Shown piece by piece: positions 40,032-46,991 of a stretch of DNA of 64,000 bases. The notes beneath the pieces are model-generated. The model searched no databases and was not told where the DNA came from. It saw nothing but the letters and a program-made list of their open reading frames with translations. The stretch's first letter is position 1. Each line of letters starts with the position of its first letter. Position numbers and translations under genes: made by a program. The stretch lies in IMG/VR virus record IMGVR_UViG_3300022562_002256, positions 62,001 to 126,000 of that record; one strand, 5' to 3'. The DNA is from a virus.

Positions 40032-40071
40032 GTAGGGTGCCTTGCTGTGGCGACGCTTATAGGCACCCTAC
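40032..40071 (+). other. Intergenic stem-loop, 11-bp perfect arms
   Basis: GTAGGGTGCCT (40032-40042) pairs with AGGCACCCTAC (40061-40071). It lies in the 184-nt gap between 39954 and 40139, which otherwise holds nothing I can identify. No U-tract follows on either strand, so an RNA structure or protein site is more likely than a terminator. Confidence 0.5.
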
Positions 40072-40138
40072 CACCACCAACCGTCTCGTTGACATGACCT
40101 GCTGAGTGATGATCTTGCCGCGTAGGAGGTGTCATCCA

Positions 40139-40465
40139 ATGGCACAAGCGAAGACAAAGACAGGCTCAGGGGTGTCGGTGGCGAAGCGGGCGACATACAC
40201 GCAATGGGTGTGGCGCGGGCGGCTCGAGGAAATTGAGGAAGCCTTGGTGCGCAAGGCGAAGGCACGCGGTGTTGACTTCCGTGTGGAGGCCCTGGACGAA
40301 ATCGAGGCGGGACGCGATGAGGTGGGGTTCACCGAGGTGCTTGCCGGCATGGGCTACTCGTGCACGGACGTCGGCGCGGAAATCAACCTGGTGCGACAGC
40401 GGCTGGCCGACTCACTGCCCGCCTGGGAAAATCTCGCTTCGCCCCCGCGCGCGCTCGCGGCCTAA
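40139..40465 (+). CDS. Hypothetical protein, 108 aa
   Basis: ATG 40139 after AGGAGGTG. Starts with a basic stretch (MAQAKTKTGSGVSVAKRAT), then a helical charged region (LEEIEEALVRKAKARGVDF). Unknown family. Confidence 0.65.
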   Translation: MAQAKTKTGSGVSVAKRATYTQWVWRGRLEEIEEALVRKAKARGVDFRVEALDEIEAGRDEVGFTEVLAGMGYSCTDVGAEINLVRQRLADSLPAWENLASPPRALAA

Positions 40466-40504
40466 CCGCCCTGACGGCGACGGAAGCCATCGAGAAAGGG
40501 CGCC

Positions 40505-40738
40505 ATGACCTACGCGGCTGAGTATCTCGTTTCGATCCACACGCCCGACTACAACGCGGTCTATCGGATGTGGTACGGGCGCGAGTGCGACCCGGACTTC
40601 GTCGAGGCGTTCGTCAAACTGACGCCGGGGGAGACGCTGCTCGGGACATGGCGGCGTCTCACCGGGATGTCAGTGCCGACTGGCATGGAGCGGTGGACTC
40701 CGCCTCCGCCGCTCAAGGCGTCGTCGGCCACTCAGTGA
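40505..40738 (+). CDS. Hypothetical protein, 77 aa
   Basis: ATG 40505 after GAAAGGGCG. AEYLVSIHTPDYNAVYRMW and FVEAFVKLTPGETLLG. Small soluble protein. Its end overlaps the convergent lipoprotein gene by 7 nt. Confidence 0.6.
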   Translation: MTYAAEYLVSIHTPDYNAVYRMWYGRECDPDFVEAFVKLTPGETLLGTWRRLTGMSVPTGMERWTPPPPLKASSATQ

Positions 40739-41463
40739 ACGACCACCACCCAAGGGTGGTCTAGGGCGTCGACGCTGTAGTCCTTCATCGCGTGGACGGC
40801 ACCGTCGGGGTCTTCCCAGGCGTCCCTGGGTGAGCTGGGCGCCCCCTTCCAATTCAACACGGCAGTGGTGTCCGCCGCTGTGGATGTATTCCGAAGGCAC
40901 ACCAGAAACCACCCGCTGGCCGGGATGGTTGTAGGTGGCAGCGGCGTCGCCAACTCTTGGACACCTGCAAGAAGCACGCCACCTTTCGGGACACCTGCGC
41001 CGAACTCAAGCGTGCGCTCGACGGCACCTGCGCCACACGCGACGTCGATGGGGTCGATAAGAGGCGACACCGTGCCCGCGGTGATGGTCCACGGGTCGGT
41101 GATGGTGAACGGGTCGACCGCGACAGCGAATCGCACCTCGGTGACGGTCTGGGAGGTGCACAACGGCCCGAACAGCACGCGAACGTACGACCCGTCCTCG
41201 ACTGGGCCGATAGGCGGAACAGCGACGAAGCCGACTCCATCTACGGCCTCCGTGGCGAGGTCGGCGAGATCGAACGGCACGTTGGCGAGCGAGTCGTCGC
41301 AAGCGCCGGAGCCACCCGCGCCGCCTACGGCGTCGCCGCCACCGCCACCTGTCCCACCGCCGCCCGCGCCGACGTCGGTGGCGTCACTCCCATCCATCAC
41401 CGCCGATGAACACCCCAACAACAACGCCCCAACCACGATCGTCCAGCCTGTTCTTCGCATCAT
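40732..41463 (-). CDS. Lipoprotein with Gly-rich linker (moron candidate)
   Basis: 243 aa, opposite to all neighbours. Lipoprotein signal MMRRTGWTIVVGALLLGCSS with lipobox LLGC, then a polyglycine linker (GGGGTGGGGG) and a beta-rich exported domain. Lipoproteins with this linker are common in Myxococcota. AAGGAG lies 6 nt before the start; I see no clear promoter. Phage-borne lipoproteins often alter the host surface, for example superinfection exclusion. Inference: accessory gene expressed independently of the phage operons. Confidence 0.75.
   Translation of the reverse strand: MMRRTGWTIVVGALLLGCSSAVMDGSDATDVGAGGGGTGGGGGDAVGGAGGSGACDDSLANVPFDLADLATEAVDGVGFVAVPPIGPVEDGSYVRVLFGPLCTSQTVTEVRFAVAVDPFTITDPWTITAGTVSPLIDPIDVACGAGAVERTLEFGAGVPKGGVLLAGVQELATPLPPTTIPASGWFLVCLRNTSTAADTTAVLNWKGAPSSPRDAWEDPDGAVHAMKDYSVDALDHPWVVVVH
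40740..40762. terminator. Hairpin between convergent genes
   Basis: GACCACC and GGTGGTC flank a 7-nt loop just after both stops. No U-tract, so a weak terminator at most. Confidence 0.4.
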
Positions 41464-41527
41464 ATCTTTGCTCCTTGGGCGAGATGCCCGCGCGGTGTGT
41501 AGCCGCTCGTTCGGCGACGCGCCACGG

Positions 41528-41556
41528 TGGCAACACCGCTCTTGGATGGTTATGGT
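41528..41556 (+). promoter_or_regulatory. Sigma-70-like promoter
   Basis: TGGCAA at 41528-41533, 17-nt spacer ending GATGGT, TATGGT at 41551-41556. Confidence 0.5.
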
Positions 41557-41558
41557 GC

Positions 41559-41577
41559 GGAGAGCCGATTGCTCTCC
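41559..41577 (+). other. 5'-leader stem-loop
   Basis: GGAGAGC and GCTCTCC pair across CGATT right at the expected RNA 5' end, followed by GGTGGAGGATC and ATG 41589. Compare 8460-8484. Confidence 0.5.
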
Positions 41578-41588
41578 GGTGGAGGATC

Positions 41589-42785
41589 ATGGACGTAAGC
41601 GATGACACGGTGTACAAGGCGTATCTTACCGCATATCGCGGCAGCTACGTGCCGCCCCTGTCGGCGAAGCACTTGGCCGCGGCGGCAATTGCTGATAAGG
41701 ACAGGGAAGAAAAGCGGGAGCCGCGCACGGGGGCACAGGTGGTGGCGTGGGTGGCAGCGCTGTTCGACGTCGGAGGAGCGCCGACAAGTGGGCAGACGGA
41801 CGCAGCGACGGATGCATCGAACTTGGCGGGGTTGCTCACGGTCATCGATCCACCCGGCGAGCGGAAGACGCCAAACCCGCTGCTGGGCAAGAGGCACGCC
41901 TTCGCCGAGGCCGACGCCGCTCGACGAGCGAGGGATGGTCACTCCGTCCCCGAGGTTCGCCCCGGAGACATCCTGCGGTTGAAGCCCCACCTTGGTCGTG
42001 GGGAGGTGATGGTGGTGTGTGACACCATCGCTGGCAGGGCTGTTCGGTTGGCCACCGCCACCGGTGCGCCGCAGTTGGTGGGGATGATGACGACCGAAGT
42101 TGTCTATGGCGCATATGACATCGTGTGGGCGCTCGACACGCCGGTGTCGTTTCAGTTCGCTCACGGTTGGTGGTTGGCGACGACGAAGGGGTGCGCCGAC
42201 CCGGTGCGAGTTGCGTTGGACATCGAGGAAGCCGTGGCGGCGGCAGATGCTGCCAGGAAGGAGGGCGACTGCCGGTCGCTCCGCACTCTCCTCGATATCT
42301 CTGTGGCGCTTGTCGCGCTCGCGCTTCGGAACGACGCCGCTGCTGGTTCGACGGCGCCGGTGCCATCCACCCCAGCGGCACCGAACCCGCTCATGGTTCC
42401 GGCATCGCAGGCACTTTTGTCATGGCTCCCCCGCGACGTCGACGGTCCCGCTCATGGGGCGGTGGCGCGCTTGCTTGAGCTTCGGGGCACCCGTGAAGGC
42501 GTGCCTCCGACATCGGGGGCGATCGAGAACGGCATGGATGTCATCGCATGGCTGGCCGAGGCGGGCTTCGTCCCGAGTGATGTGTCGGCCGACGTGCTCG
42601 GGGGCGTGGCGCTGTGGTTCGTGCCGACTTCGGCACGTCGGGACGACACTAGGTATGTGTGGATTTCGTGCATGAATGACGGCTCGTCGGCAGTAGTGTA
42701 CGACGGGTCACGCGGGGTCGATGGGCGCCCGTTCACCAAGGGCGAGGTGGCCAAGATTAAGGAATTCCTTGAGGAGGAACCGTGA
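41589..42785 (+). CDS. Hypothetical protein, 398 aa
   Basis: ATG 41589 with GGAGG. Starts MDVSDDTVYKAYLTAYRG; contains PGDILRLKPHLGRGEVMVV and a Pro/Ala linker near 250, then a helical C-terminal domain ending KGEVAKIKEFLEEEP. No signal peptide or family recognised. Heads a three-gene run joined by GTGA and ATGA overlaps. Confidence 0.65.
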   Translation: MDVSDDTVYKAYLTAYRGSYVPPLSAKHLAAAAIADKDREEKREPRTGAQVVAWVAALFDVGGAPTSGQTDAATDASNLAGLLTVIDPPGERKTPNPLLGKRHAFAEADAARRARDGHSVPEVRPGDILRLKPHLGRGEVMVVCDTIAGRAVRLATATGAPQLVGMMTTEVVYGAYDIVWALDTPVSFQFAHGWWLATTKGCADPVRVALDIEEAVAAADAARKEGDCRSLRTLLDISVALVALALRNDAAAGSTAPVPSTPAAPNPLMVPASQALLSWLPRDVDGPAHGAVARLLELRGTREGVPPTSGAIENGMDVIAWLAEAGFVPSDVSADVLGGVALWFVPTSARRDDTRYVWISCMNDGSSAVVYDGSRGVDGRPFTKGEVAKIKEFLEEEP

Positions 42786-43453
42786 GTCTTGTCGCTGAGA
42801 TTGTTGCTGTCAGCCGCGTCGCCGACGATGTTGCGGACGGGGAGCTTTTGGAGTTCTTGAAGGCGCACTCAGCCTGCACGCTTGATGAGGCATACGACCG
42901 CGCACCCCCGACCGTGCTAGTCCGGTGGGCTAGCTTGCGGGGCTTGAGCCGGCAGGACCATCTGCGCGTCGCCTTAGCGGTGGCGCGGCTCGTGGTGCCG
43001 CGGCTGTGGTATGCTCGCGATGTCGTGCGGGGGGCGCTCGACGCCGTAGAGGCAGGCGGGGGCGTTTGTGGACTGCGCGAGGTGATTGGCGCTGTCGAGC
43101 AGCACCAACAAATCCACCACCACTCGCCGAGGCGGGCTGGGGACAGTGGCCCCCATCCAATGAGCGAGCGCGGTGAGATGTATTGGACGGACTGTGCGGC
43201 GTGTAGTGCCGCACACGCGTGTCTCGACGCGGTCGTCGCGTCGGAGTCCCATGGCGACTGGCTGCGCATCTTCACAGCGAGTGCGGTAGACTGGGCGACA
43301 TGGGCGGCTGCAGCAACGGGGGGCTGCTGGGGAAGAGTTGACGAAGCGAGGCCGAGCGAGCCCCTCCCCGCCGATGCGATACGCAAGGTCTGCGAGGCGC
43401 TCATCCCCCGAGCCATGTTCCACCACCAACCGCAACCCACAGAGCAACGATGA
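42782..43453 (+). CDS. Hypothetical protein, 223 aa
   Basis: GTG 42782. Helical N-terminus (ELLEFLKAHSACTLDEAYD), a His-rich stretch, then an Ala/Trp/Cys-rich region (DCAACSAAHACLDAVV, AVDWATWAAAATGGCW). Resembles predicted immunity-like or scaffold helical-repeat proteins only in composition. Confidence 0.55.
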   Translation: MSLVAEIVAVSRVADDVADGELLEFLKAHSACTLDEAYDRAPPTVLVRWASLRGLSRQDHLRVALAVARLVVPRLWYARDVVRGALDAVEAGGGVCGLREVIGAVEQHQQIHHHSPRRAGDSGPHPMSERGEMYWTDCAACSAAHACLDAVVASESHGDWLRIFTASAVDWATWAAAATGGCWGRVDEARPSEPLPADAIRKVCEALIPRAMFHHQPQPTEQR

Positions 43454-44049
43454 AGCGCCCACCCGATCCAGTTGACCCCTCCCCTGCCCCGGCGCCGGCG
43501 GTCAAGATAGCCACCCGCGATGCCCGTTACGACGCGGTGATGAAGTACCACAATCGCATCGCCGCAACTGGCGCGCCGGAGTTGACACCCGACGCGCTGA
43601 CGACGGCCATCGCCGAGGGGCGGGAGTTGCGAGCGGGGCTCGAACCCAGGCTGGCCGCGATGCAGCAGGACCCGCTCGCGGCACGGGTCGGAGCCGTGCG
43701 GTTCGGCGCTTCCGTGCCGCTCGACGACCCCGAGTTCTGGGAGGTGTGGAAAGCGGCTGGATGCGTAGGCGGCGCTGGCGTGTCACACCTGTGGGGCATA
43801 CCCAGCGAGAGGCTTGAGGTGGCTTTGCGGCGGTACTGGCGCGGTGAGGGCGACGCGATCACGTTGCTGGCCCCGCTGTTGTTCGAGGCATGGGGACCGA
43901 GGCGAGCGGTCATGTGTAGTGGTGATGCACTCCTTGAGTGCGGCGGCTACTGCGATGGGTGTCCGCGGTGCACCGGATCCTGGCCATCTTATAGTGAGGT
44001 GCCCAAACACAGGCCGTCCGTGCCTTCGGGCAAGACAGAGGAGACGTGA
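43450..44049 (+). CDS. Hypothetical protein, 199 aa
   Basis: ATG 43450 (ATGA overlap). Pro-rich start, helical centre (AIAEGRELRAGLEPRLAAM), and LECGGYCDGCPRC near the end as a metal knuckle. Last gene before the first sigma-54-like block. Confidence 0.55.
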   Translation: MKRPPDPVDPSPAPAPAVKIATRDARYDAVMKYHNRIAATGAPELTPDALTTAIAEGRELRAGLEPRLAAMQQDPLAARVGAVRFGASVPLDDPEFWEVWKAAGCVGGAGVSHLWGIPSERLEVALRRYWRGEGDAITLLAPLLFEAWGPRRAVMCSGDALLECGGYCDGCPRCTGSWPSYSEVPKHRPSVPSGKTEET

Positions 44050-44068
44050 CGGTGGCCCCCCACCGCTG

Positions 44069-44230
44069 TCACTTGTCGGGTCGTTTCCCGCGGTAGGGCA
44101 GTCGCTTGACCTGCCTGATTGCCTTTTTGATGCGGCGGCGGACCCGCCGCCGGTCGCCAGGGTGCTTGAGTTTTGACGCCTCGCGCAAGGCGTCGATGAG
44201 GGCCGCGTACACGGCGTTGACGGTCTTCAT
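44069..44230 (-). CDS. Small basic protein, 53 aa, leaderless
   Basis: ATG 44230, two nt after the start expected from the sigma-54-like site. MKTVNAVYAALIDALREAS, then a very basic tail (RRRVRRRIKKAIRQVKR). Lys/Arg content suggests DNA or RNA binding. It points back toward the end of the 43450 gene and stops 19 nt from it. Confidence 0.6.
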   Translation of the reverse strand: MKTVNAVYAALIDALREASKLKHPGDRRRVRRRIKKAIRQVKRLPYRGKRPDK

Positions 44231-44242
44231 GCCCCGCTGTCT

Positions 44243-44258
44243 TGCACTGTCCGTGCCA
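44243..44258 (-). promoter_or_regulatory. Sigma-54-like site A
   Basis: TGGCACGGACAGTGCA read leftward: GG and GC are 10 nt apart, as in -24/-12 promoters. ATG 44230 lies 13 nt beyond the GC, giving a 2-nt leader. Confidence 0.6.
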
Positions 44259-44370
44259 TCGTGGTGTGGTAGCCCCGCGGCGCGCTGGCCGTGTGTTGTC
44301 TTACGTGTGTGGATCGGGATCGATCCACGCCGCGTCAATGATTTCGAGCACTTGGCCGCGTCGGCTGGGC

Positions 44371-44385
44371 GTGGCATGTTGCCAC
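44371..44385. promoter_or_regulatory. Dyad 1, activator site candidate
   Basis: GTGGCATGTTGCCAC, perfect inverted repeat, about 120 nt upstream of site A. Confidence 0.5.
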
Positions 44386-44388
44386 GGT

Positions 44389-44403
44389 GTGGCAGACCGC
44401 CAC
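44389..44403. promoter_or_regulatory. Dyad 2, activator site candidate
   Basis: GTGGCAGACCGCCAC; arms extend to 7 bp (GTGTGGC and GCCACAC). Same half-sites and spacing as dyads 1 and 3. Confidence 0.5.
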
Positions 44404-44458
44404 ACGTTGCAGAACCAGCACTCAGGTGGCTGCCAGCGCGCGACCCTGGAACGAATCC

Positions 44459-44473
44459 GTGGCAGAACGCCAC
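44459..44473. promoter_or_regulatory. Dyad 3, activator site candidate
   Basis: GTGGCAGAACGCCAC, about 110 nt upstream of site B. Confidence 0.5.
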
Positions 44474-44574
44474 AACCAATACTGAACACCACCAAACCAC
44501 TGAATAAGACATGGACGAGCGGCGGAGCGCAGGGCGGGGCATGTGCTTCAAGCCCGTGCGCAAGAGGGCGAGGG

Positions 44575-44590
44575 TGGCACGGGTAGTGCA
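44575..44590 (+). promoter_or_regulatory. Sigma-54-like site B
   Basis: TGGCACGGGTAGTGCA. No gene starts at the usual distance; instead an intrinsic terminator follows about 30 nt later, so the product would be a very short RNA. Confidence 0.55.
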
Positions 44591-44600
44591 AGGCGTACGT

Positions 44601-44645
44601 TGTCCGTGCACCGGCCAGGAGTTGCGACCTTGTTCGCAACGTTTT
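44601..44645 (+). ncRNA. Candidate 45-nt RNA (or 13-codon leaderless ORF)
   Basis: Bounded by the start expected from site B and the terminator. A GTG at 44606 would encode MHRPGVATLFATF, ending at 44647 in the terminator, 16 nt after the GC of site B. Could be a small regulatory RNA, a micropeptide or only an attenuated transcript. Confidence 0.35.
44621..44645 (+). terminator. Intrinsic terminator
   Basis: GTTGCGA and TCGCAAC pair around CCTTGT and are followed directly by GTTTT. No rightward gene lies between here and 44049 except the short unit from site B. Confidence 0.65.
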
Positions 44646-44759
44646 AACGGTCGCGTATCCCGGTGTGATAGTCGAGGCTTGTTGGTAACAGCGAGACCTC
44701 GCTAGCCGCCCCGTCGTGCCCTACGGTTTCGGCGGGGGGGTAGTGATGCTCCCCCCAGG

Positions 44760-44775
44760 TGGCACAAGTAGTGCA
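44760..44775 (+). promoter_or_regulatory. Sigma-54-like site C
   Basis: TGGCACAAGTAGTGCA; ATG 44789 lies 14 nt after the GC (3-nt leader). Confidence 0.6.
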
Positions 44776-44788
44776 AGAAAACTTGAGC

Positions 44789-45328
44789 ATGCAGGCCCCC
44801 TCCGATGTCGTCTCCCCCTCCACTCATCCCTTCGAGCGTGCTGGGTTGGGCAAGGCGCCCTTCCGCTGCGTGGGGATGTCGGTCGAGCAGTACCAGGCGA
44901 TTCCGGGCGACCCGAGCTGCCCTATGCAGCCGGGCGCGTCGTGCGACTACTGCGGGCAGGGCATCATGCTTGTCTACCGCATCCAGGGTGTGGACGGGGC
45001 GAGGTTCAAGGTGGGGTGCGACTGTGTGCGGAAGACGGGGGACACGCGACTTGTCGCCCAAGCCTCCGACTTGGAGCGCAAGCATAACCGCGCGCTCGCG
45101 GCGTCGCGCAAGGCGAAGAAGCTCGCCAGCCGCGCAGAGCGCAACGCCGTCGAGCTGGCGGACGTGCTTGCCAGCCTCGACGAACTCGCTGGCCACCCCG
45201 CTGTTAGCCAGTGGGGGCGGGGCTTCGCGCAGGACGTGGCGAAGCGCATCCGGGCGGGGAAGATGGGCGCTCTCAGCACACCGCAAGCCCAGACCCTTGC
45301 GAAGCTCAGGGGCGAGGTGGGGCCGTGA
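44789..45328 (+). CDS. Zinc-ribbon hypothetical protein, 179 aa, leaderless
   Basis: ATG 44789 behind site C, no Shine-Dalgarno. CDYCGQGIMLVYRIQGVDG and FKVGCDCVRKTGD form a ribbon that, from memory, recurs in phage and bacterial proteins of unknown role; a long Lys/Arg/Ala coiled coil follows (RKHNRALAASRKAKKLASR). Heads an operon with the next genes. Confidence 0.7.
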   Translation: MQAPSDVVSPSTHPFERAGLGKAPFRCVGMSVEQYQAIPGDPSCPMQPGASCDYCGQGIMLVYRIQGVDGARFKVGCDCVRKTGDTRLVAQASDLERKHNRALAASRKAKKLASRAERNAVELADVLASLDELAGHPAVSQWGRGFAQDVAKRIRAGKMGALSTPQAQTLAKLRGEVGP

Positions 45329-45579
45329 CGGCTCGCTTAGAACGCAGCCCCCATCGGGCCAGAGCACGCAAGTCCGGGCGCTACACCGCTAGCCCGCTGT
45401 GTGACGCGTGTGGCAAGCCGTGCGGAACGGCTTACTTCACAGACGACGAGGTCTGTGGGGGCACGGACGGCCCTGGGTTTTTCCTGTACGAGCGGCGTTC
45501 GTGTATTGTGGCACGTAGCTTGCCGGTGGAGGAGCGGCGGGCGCTGTACACCCGCATGCGCGCCTTGCAGGAGAACTGA
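45325..45579 (+). CDS. Zinc-binding hypothetical protein, 84 aa
   Basis: GTG 45325 (GTGA overlap). Basic start, then CDACGKPCGTAYF and a Cys near 55. A TGGCACG-TAGC-TTGCC string inside this gene matches the sigma-54 consensus but has no start codon after it. Unknown function. Confidence 0.6.
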   Translation: MTARLERSPHRARARKSGRYTASPLCDACGKPCGTAYFTDDEVCGGTDGPGFFLYERRSCIVARSLPVEERRALYTRMRALQEN

Positions 45580-45580
45580 G

Positions 45581-46525
45581 ATGAGACTCGCACTACCAGA
45601 TACCGCGCTGCCCGTTGACGAGATCGTCGTGGCTACGTTTGATCTTACCGACGTCGCCGTAGACGGCGGGCACCCCACGGTCGAGGAGATCGTCGATCTC
45701 GCTCTTGACCCGTACCAAGAGGTAGATATCCCGGACGGGAGCGTTCTCGCCGAGTCGGTCGAGCAAGACGAGGTGGTGCGTTTTGTGCGTGACGCGCACG
45801 CGCTCGGCGCGCGAGGGGTGCACCATCTTCTCGCTCGGATCGAGTCCTATGCACCACCCCCGCTCCCTCTCGAGTCGGTCGAGCCAGCCCTACCCGTGGC
45901 TCTGGCATCCCCGCAGCCCCCTCGTCCGCCGGTGCCTGACGCGGAGCTTGATGATCGCCTCGCGGCATGGAGGCGAGCCCTGCAAGGAGGCGACACGGTG
46001 GGGGCGCTTCGTGCGTGGCGGGCACTGCGTGCCGGCGCGACTGACCCTCCCTGGGAATACCTCGGACCCACGCCGGGGTATCGGGCGTGGGCGGACGCCG
46101 CTGCGCGAGTGTCTCAGCCCCACTACGGTGGGACCACGCGCGTCGATGAGGACGGGTATGAGGAGCACACCACAGGGTGGTGTGAGGGGGGCACCAACCC
46201 CATCCCGTCCGACTGGGTCGTCGATGGGTACGAACATAACTACCGATGGTATGGGGGCAGTTCGTCGGGGGAGCGCCGGCGGTCTCTTGAGGCTGTGGCA
46301 AGAGCCGCGAGGTGGCGGGCTGCACTGCCGACGGCGATAGCCGAGCCAGGGGCGGAGGCGTTTTTCGCCACCCTGCCCATGGACGAGCTCGGCGGTCCTC
46401 CCTACACCGATGCTATCGGGGTAATGGAGGGGCGCGCCCTCCAGGGGCGCGGTCGACGTTGGAAGCCACCGCCGAACGTGGTGGGGGCTATTGCGATTCT
46501 TAGAGGAGAAAGAGGAGGAGTGTAA
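45581..46525 (+). CDS. Hypothetical protein, 314 aa
   Basis: ATG 45581 with AGGAG. An acidic N-terminal half (VEEIVDLALDPYQEVDIPD), a Pro-rich linker, and a Trp/Tyr-rich part (YEHNYRWYGGSSSGERRR). Ends with a Leu/Ile helix. No family. Confidence 0.65.
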   Translation: MRLALPDTALPVDEIVVATFDLTDVAVDGGHPTVEEIVDLALDPYQEVDIPDGSVLAESVEQDEVVRFVRDAHALGARGVHHLLARIESYAPPPLPLESVEPALPVALASPQPPRPPVPDAELDDRLAAWRRALQGGDTVGALRAWRALRAGATDPPWEYLGPTPGYRAWADAAARVSQPHYGGTTRVDEDGYEEHTTGWCEGGTNPIPSDWVVDGYEHNYRWYGGSSSGERRRSLEAVARAARWRAALPTAIAEPGAEAFFATLPMDELGGPPYTDAIGVMEGRALQGRGRRWKPPPNVVGAIAILRGERGGV

Positions 46526-46526
46526 C

Positions 46527-46826
46527 ATGAGATACGCTGGAGAGGTCGACGGGCAGAGGGTAACGATCGGTCAGCAGGCGTTGGTCGCGGTGTTGGTCCC
46601 CGCCTACCCCGTTTGTGGGGCGAGCGGGCGGATTCGCGACGTCGCGGCGATCGATGTGCGCCCGGCGGTGATTGAGACGGTGACACCCCTCACCCTGCGC
46701 GACTCGCGGGGCGAGGTGCACGAGGCTTTCCGGTACGAGGAGCCCGTCGTGAGGGATGGGTGCATCGCGATGGAGGGAGGTACGTGGTGTTGGCCCCCTT
46801 TCGCCCAGTCTTGCCGCAAGGCGTGA
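46527..46826 (+). CDS. Hypothetical protein, 99 aa
   Basis: ATG 46527 after AGGAGGAG, which starts in the end of the previous gene. Beta-rich (VDGQRVTIGQQALVAVLVP, VIETVTPLTLRDSRGEVHE). Possibly a small SH3- or beta-barrel-type domain. Unknown. Confidence 0.6.
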   Translation: MRYAGEVDGQRVTIGQQALVAVLVPAYPVCGASGRIRDVAAIDVRPAVIETVTPLTLRDSRGEVHEAFRYEEPVVRDGCIAMEGGTWCWPPFAQSCRKA

Positions 46827-46852
46827 GCGATAGCCGACAGGCTGGGCCAGAA

Positions 46853-46913
46853 GCCTCCCATCCATCTATAACGCCGACACGCGCAGACGCTTGGAGCTCG
46901 ACGGATGGGAGGC
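46853..46913 (+). other. Long-range stem, 11-bp perfect arms
   Basis: GCCTCCCATCC (46853-46863) pairs with GGATGGGAGGC (46903-46913) around a 39-nt loop, in the 162-nt gap before the XRE gene. TTCTTAGTGTTTT follows it, so it may end the upstream operon. The palindrome CAAGCCGCGGCTTG (46945-46958) overlaps the next -35 box. Confidence 0.45.
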
Positions 46914-46955
46914 AGCTCTTCTTAGTGTTTTCCCAAGCCTCTCGCAAGCCGCGGC

Positions 46956-46984
46956 TTGACTCTCGCTCATGGTAGTGATATCAC
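46956..46984 (+). promoter_or_regulatory. Sigma-70-like promoter, leaderless
   Basis: TTGACT at 46956-46961, 17-nt spacer, TATCAC at 46979-46984, followed by ATGATG at 46989-46994. Confidence 0.65.
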
Positions 46985-46990
46985 TACCAT
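46969..46990. promoter_or_regulatory. 22-bp perfect palindrome, operator candidate
   Basis: Arms ATGGTAGTGAT and its complement, no loop, covering the spacer end, the -10 box and the first start codon of the XRE gene. Direct autorepression is the obvious reading. Confidence 0.7.
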
Positions 46991-46991
46991 G

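Larger units (their letters stand above)
44231..44788. other. 558-nt regulatory region without a sizeable gene
   Basis: Between the leaderless genes at 44230 (leftward) and 44789 (rightward). It holds three sigma-54-like sites, three GTGGC-N5-GCCAC dyads, a copy of the AGCACTCARGTGGCTGCCA element (44417-44435) also present near 55775 and 57700, and an intrinsic terminator at 44621-44645. No ORF longer than shadows is convincing. Confidence 0.6.

Noticed and set aside
40032-40071. Rho-independent terminator
   Set aside because: Strong stem but no U-tract on either strand.
45515-45530. TGGCACGTAGCTTGCC, an even better match to the sigma-54 consensus
   Set aside because: It lies inside the 45325 gene and no start codon follows at 13-16 nt; treated as chance.
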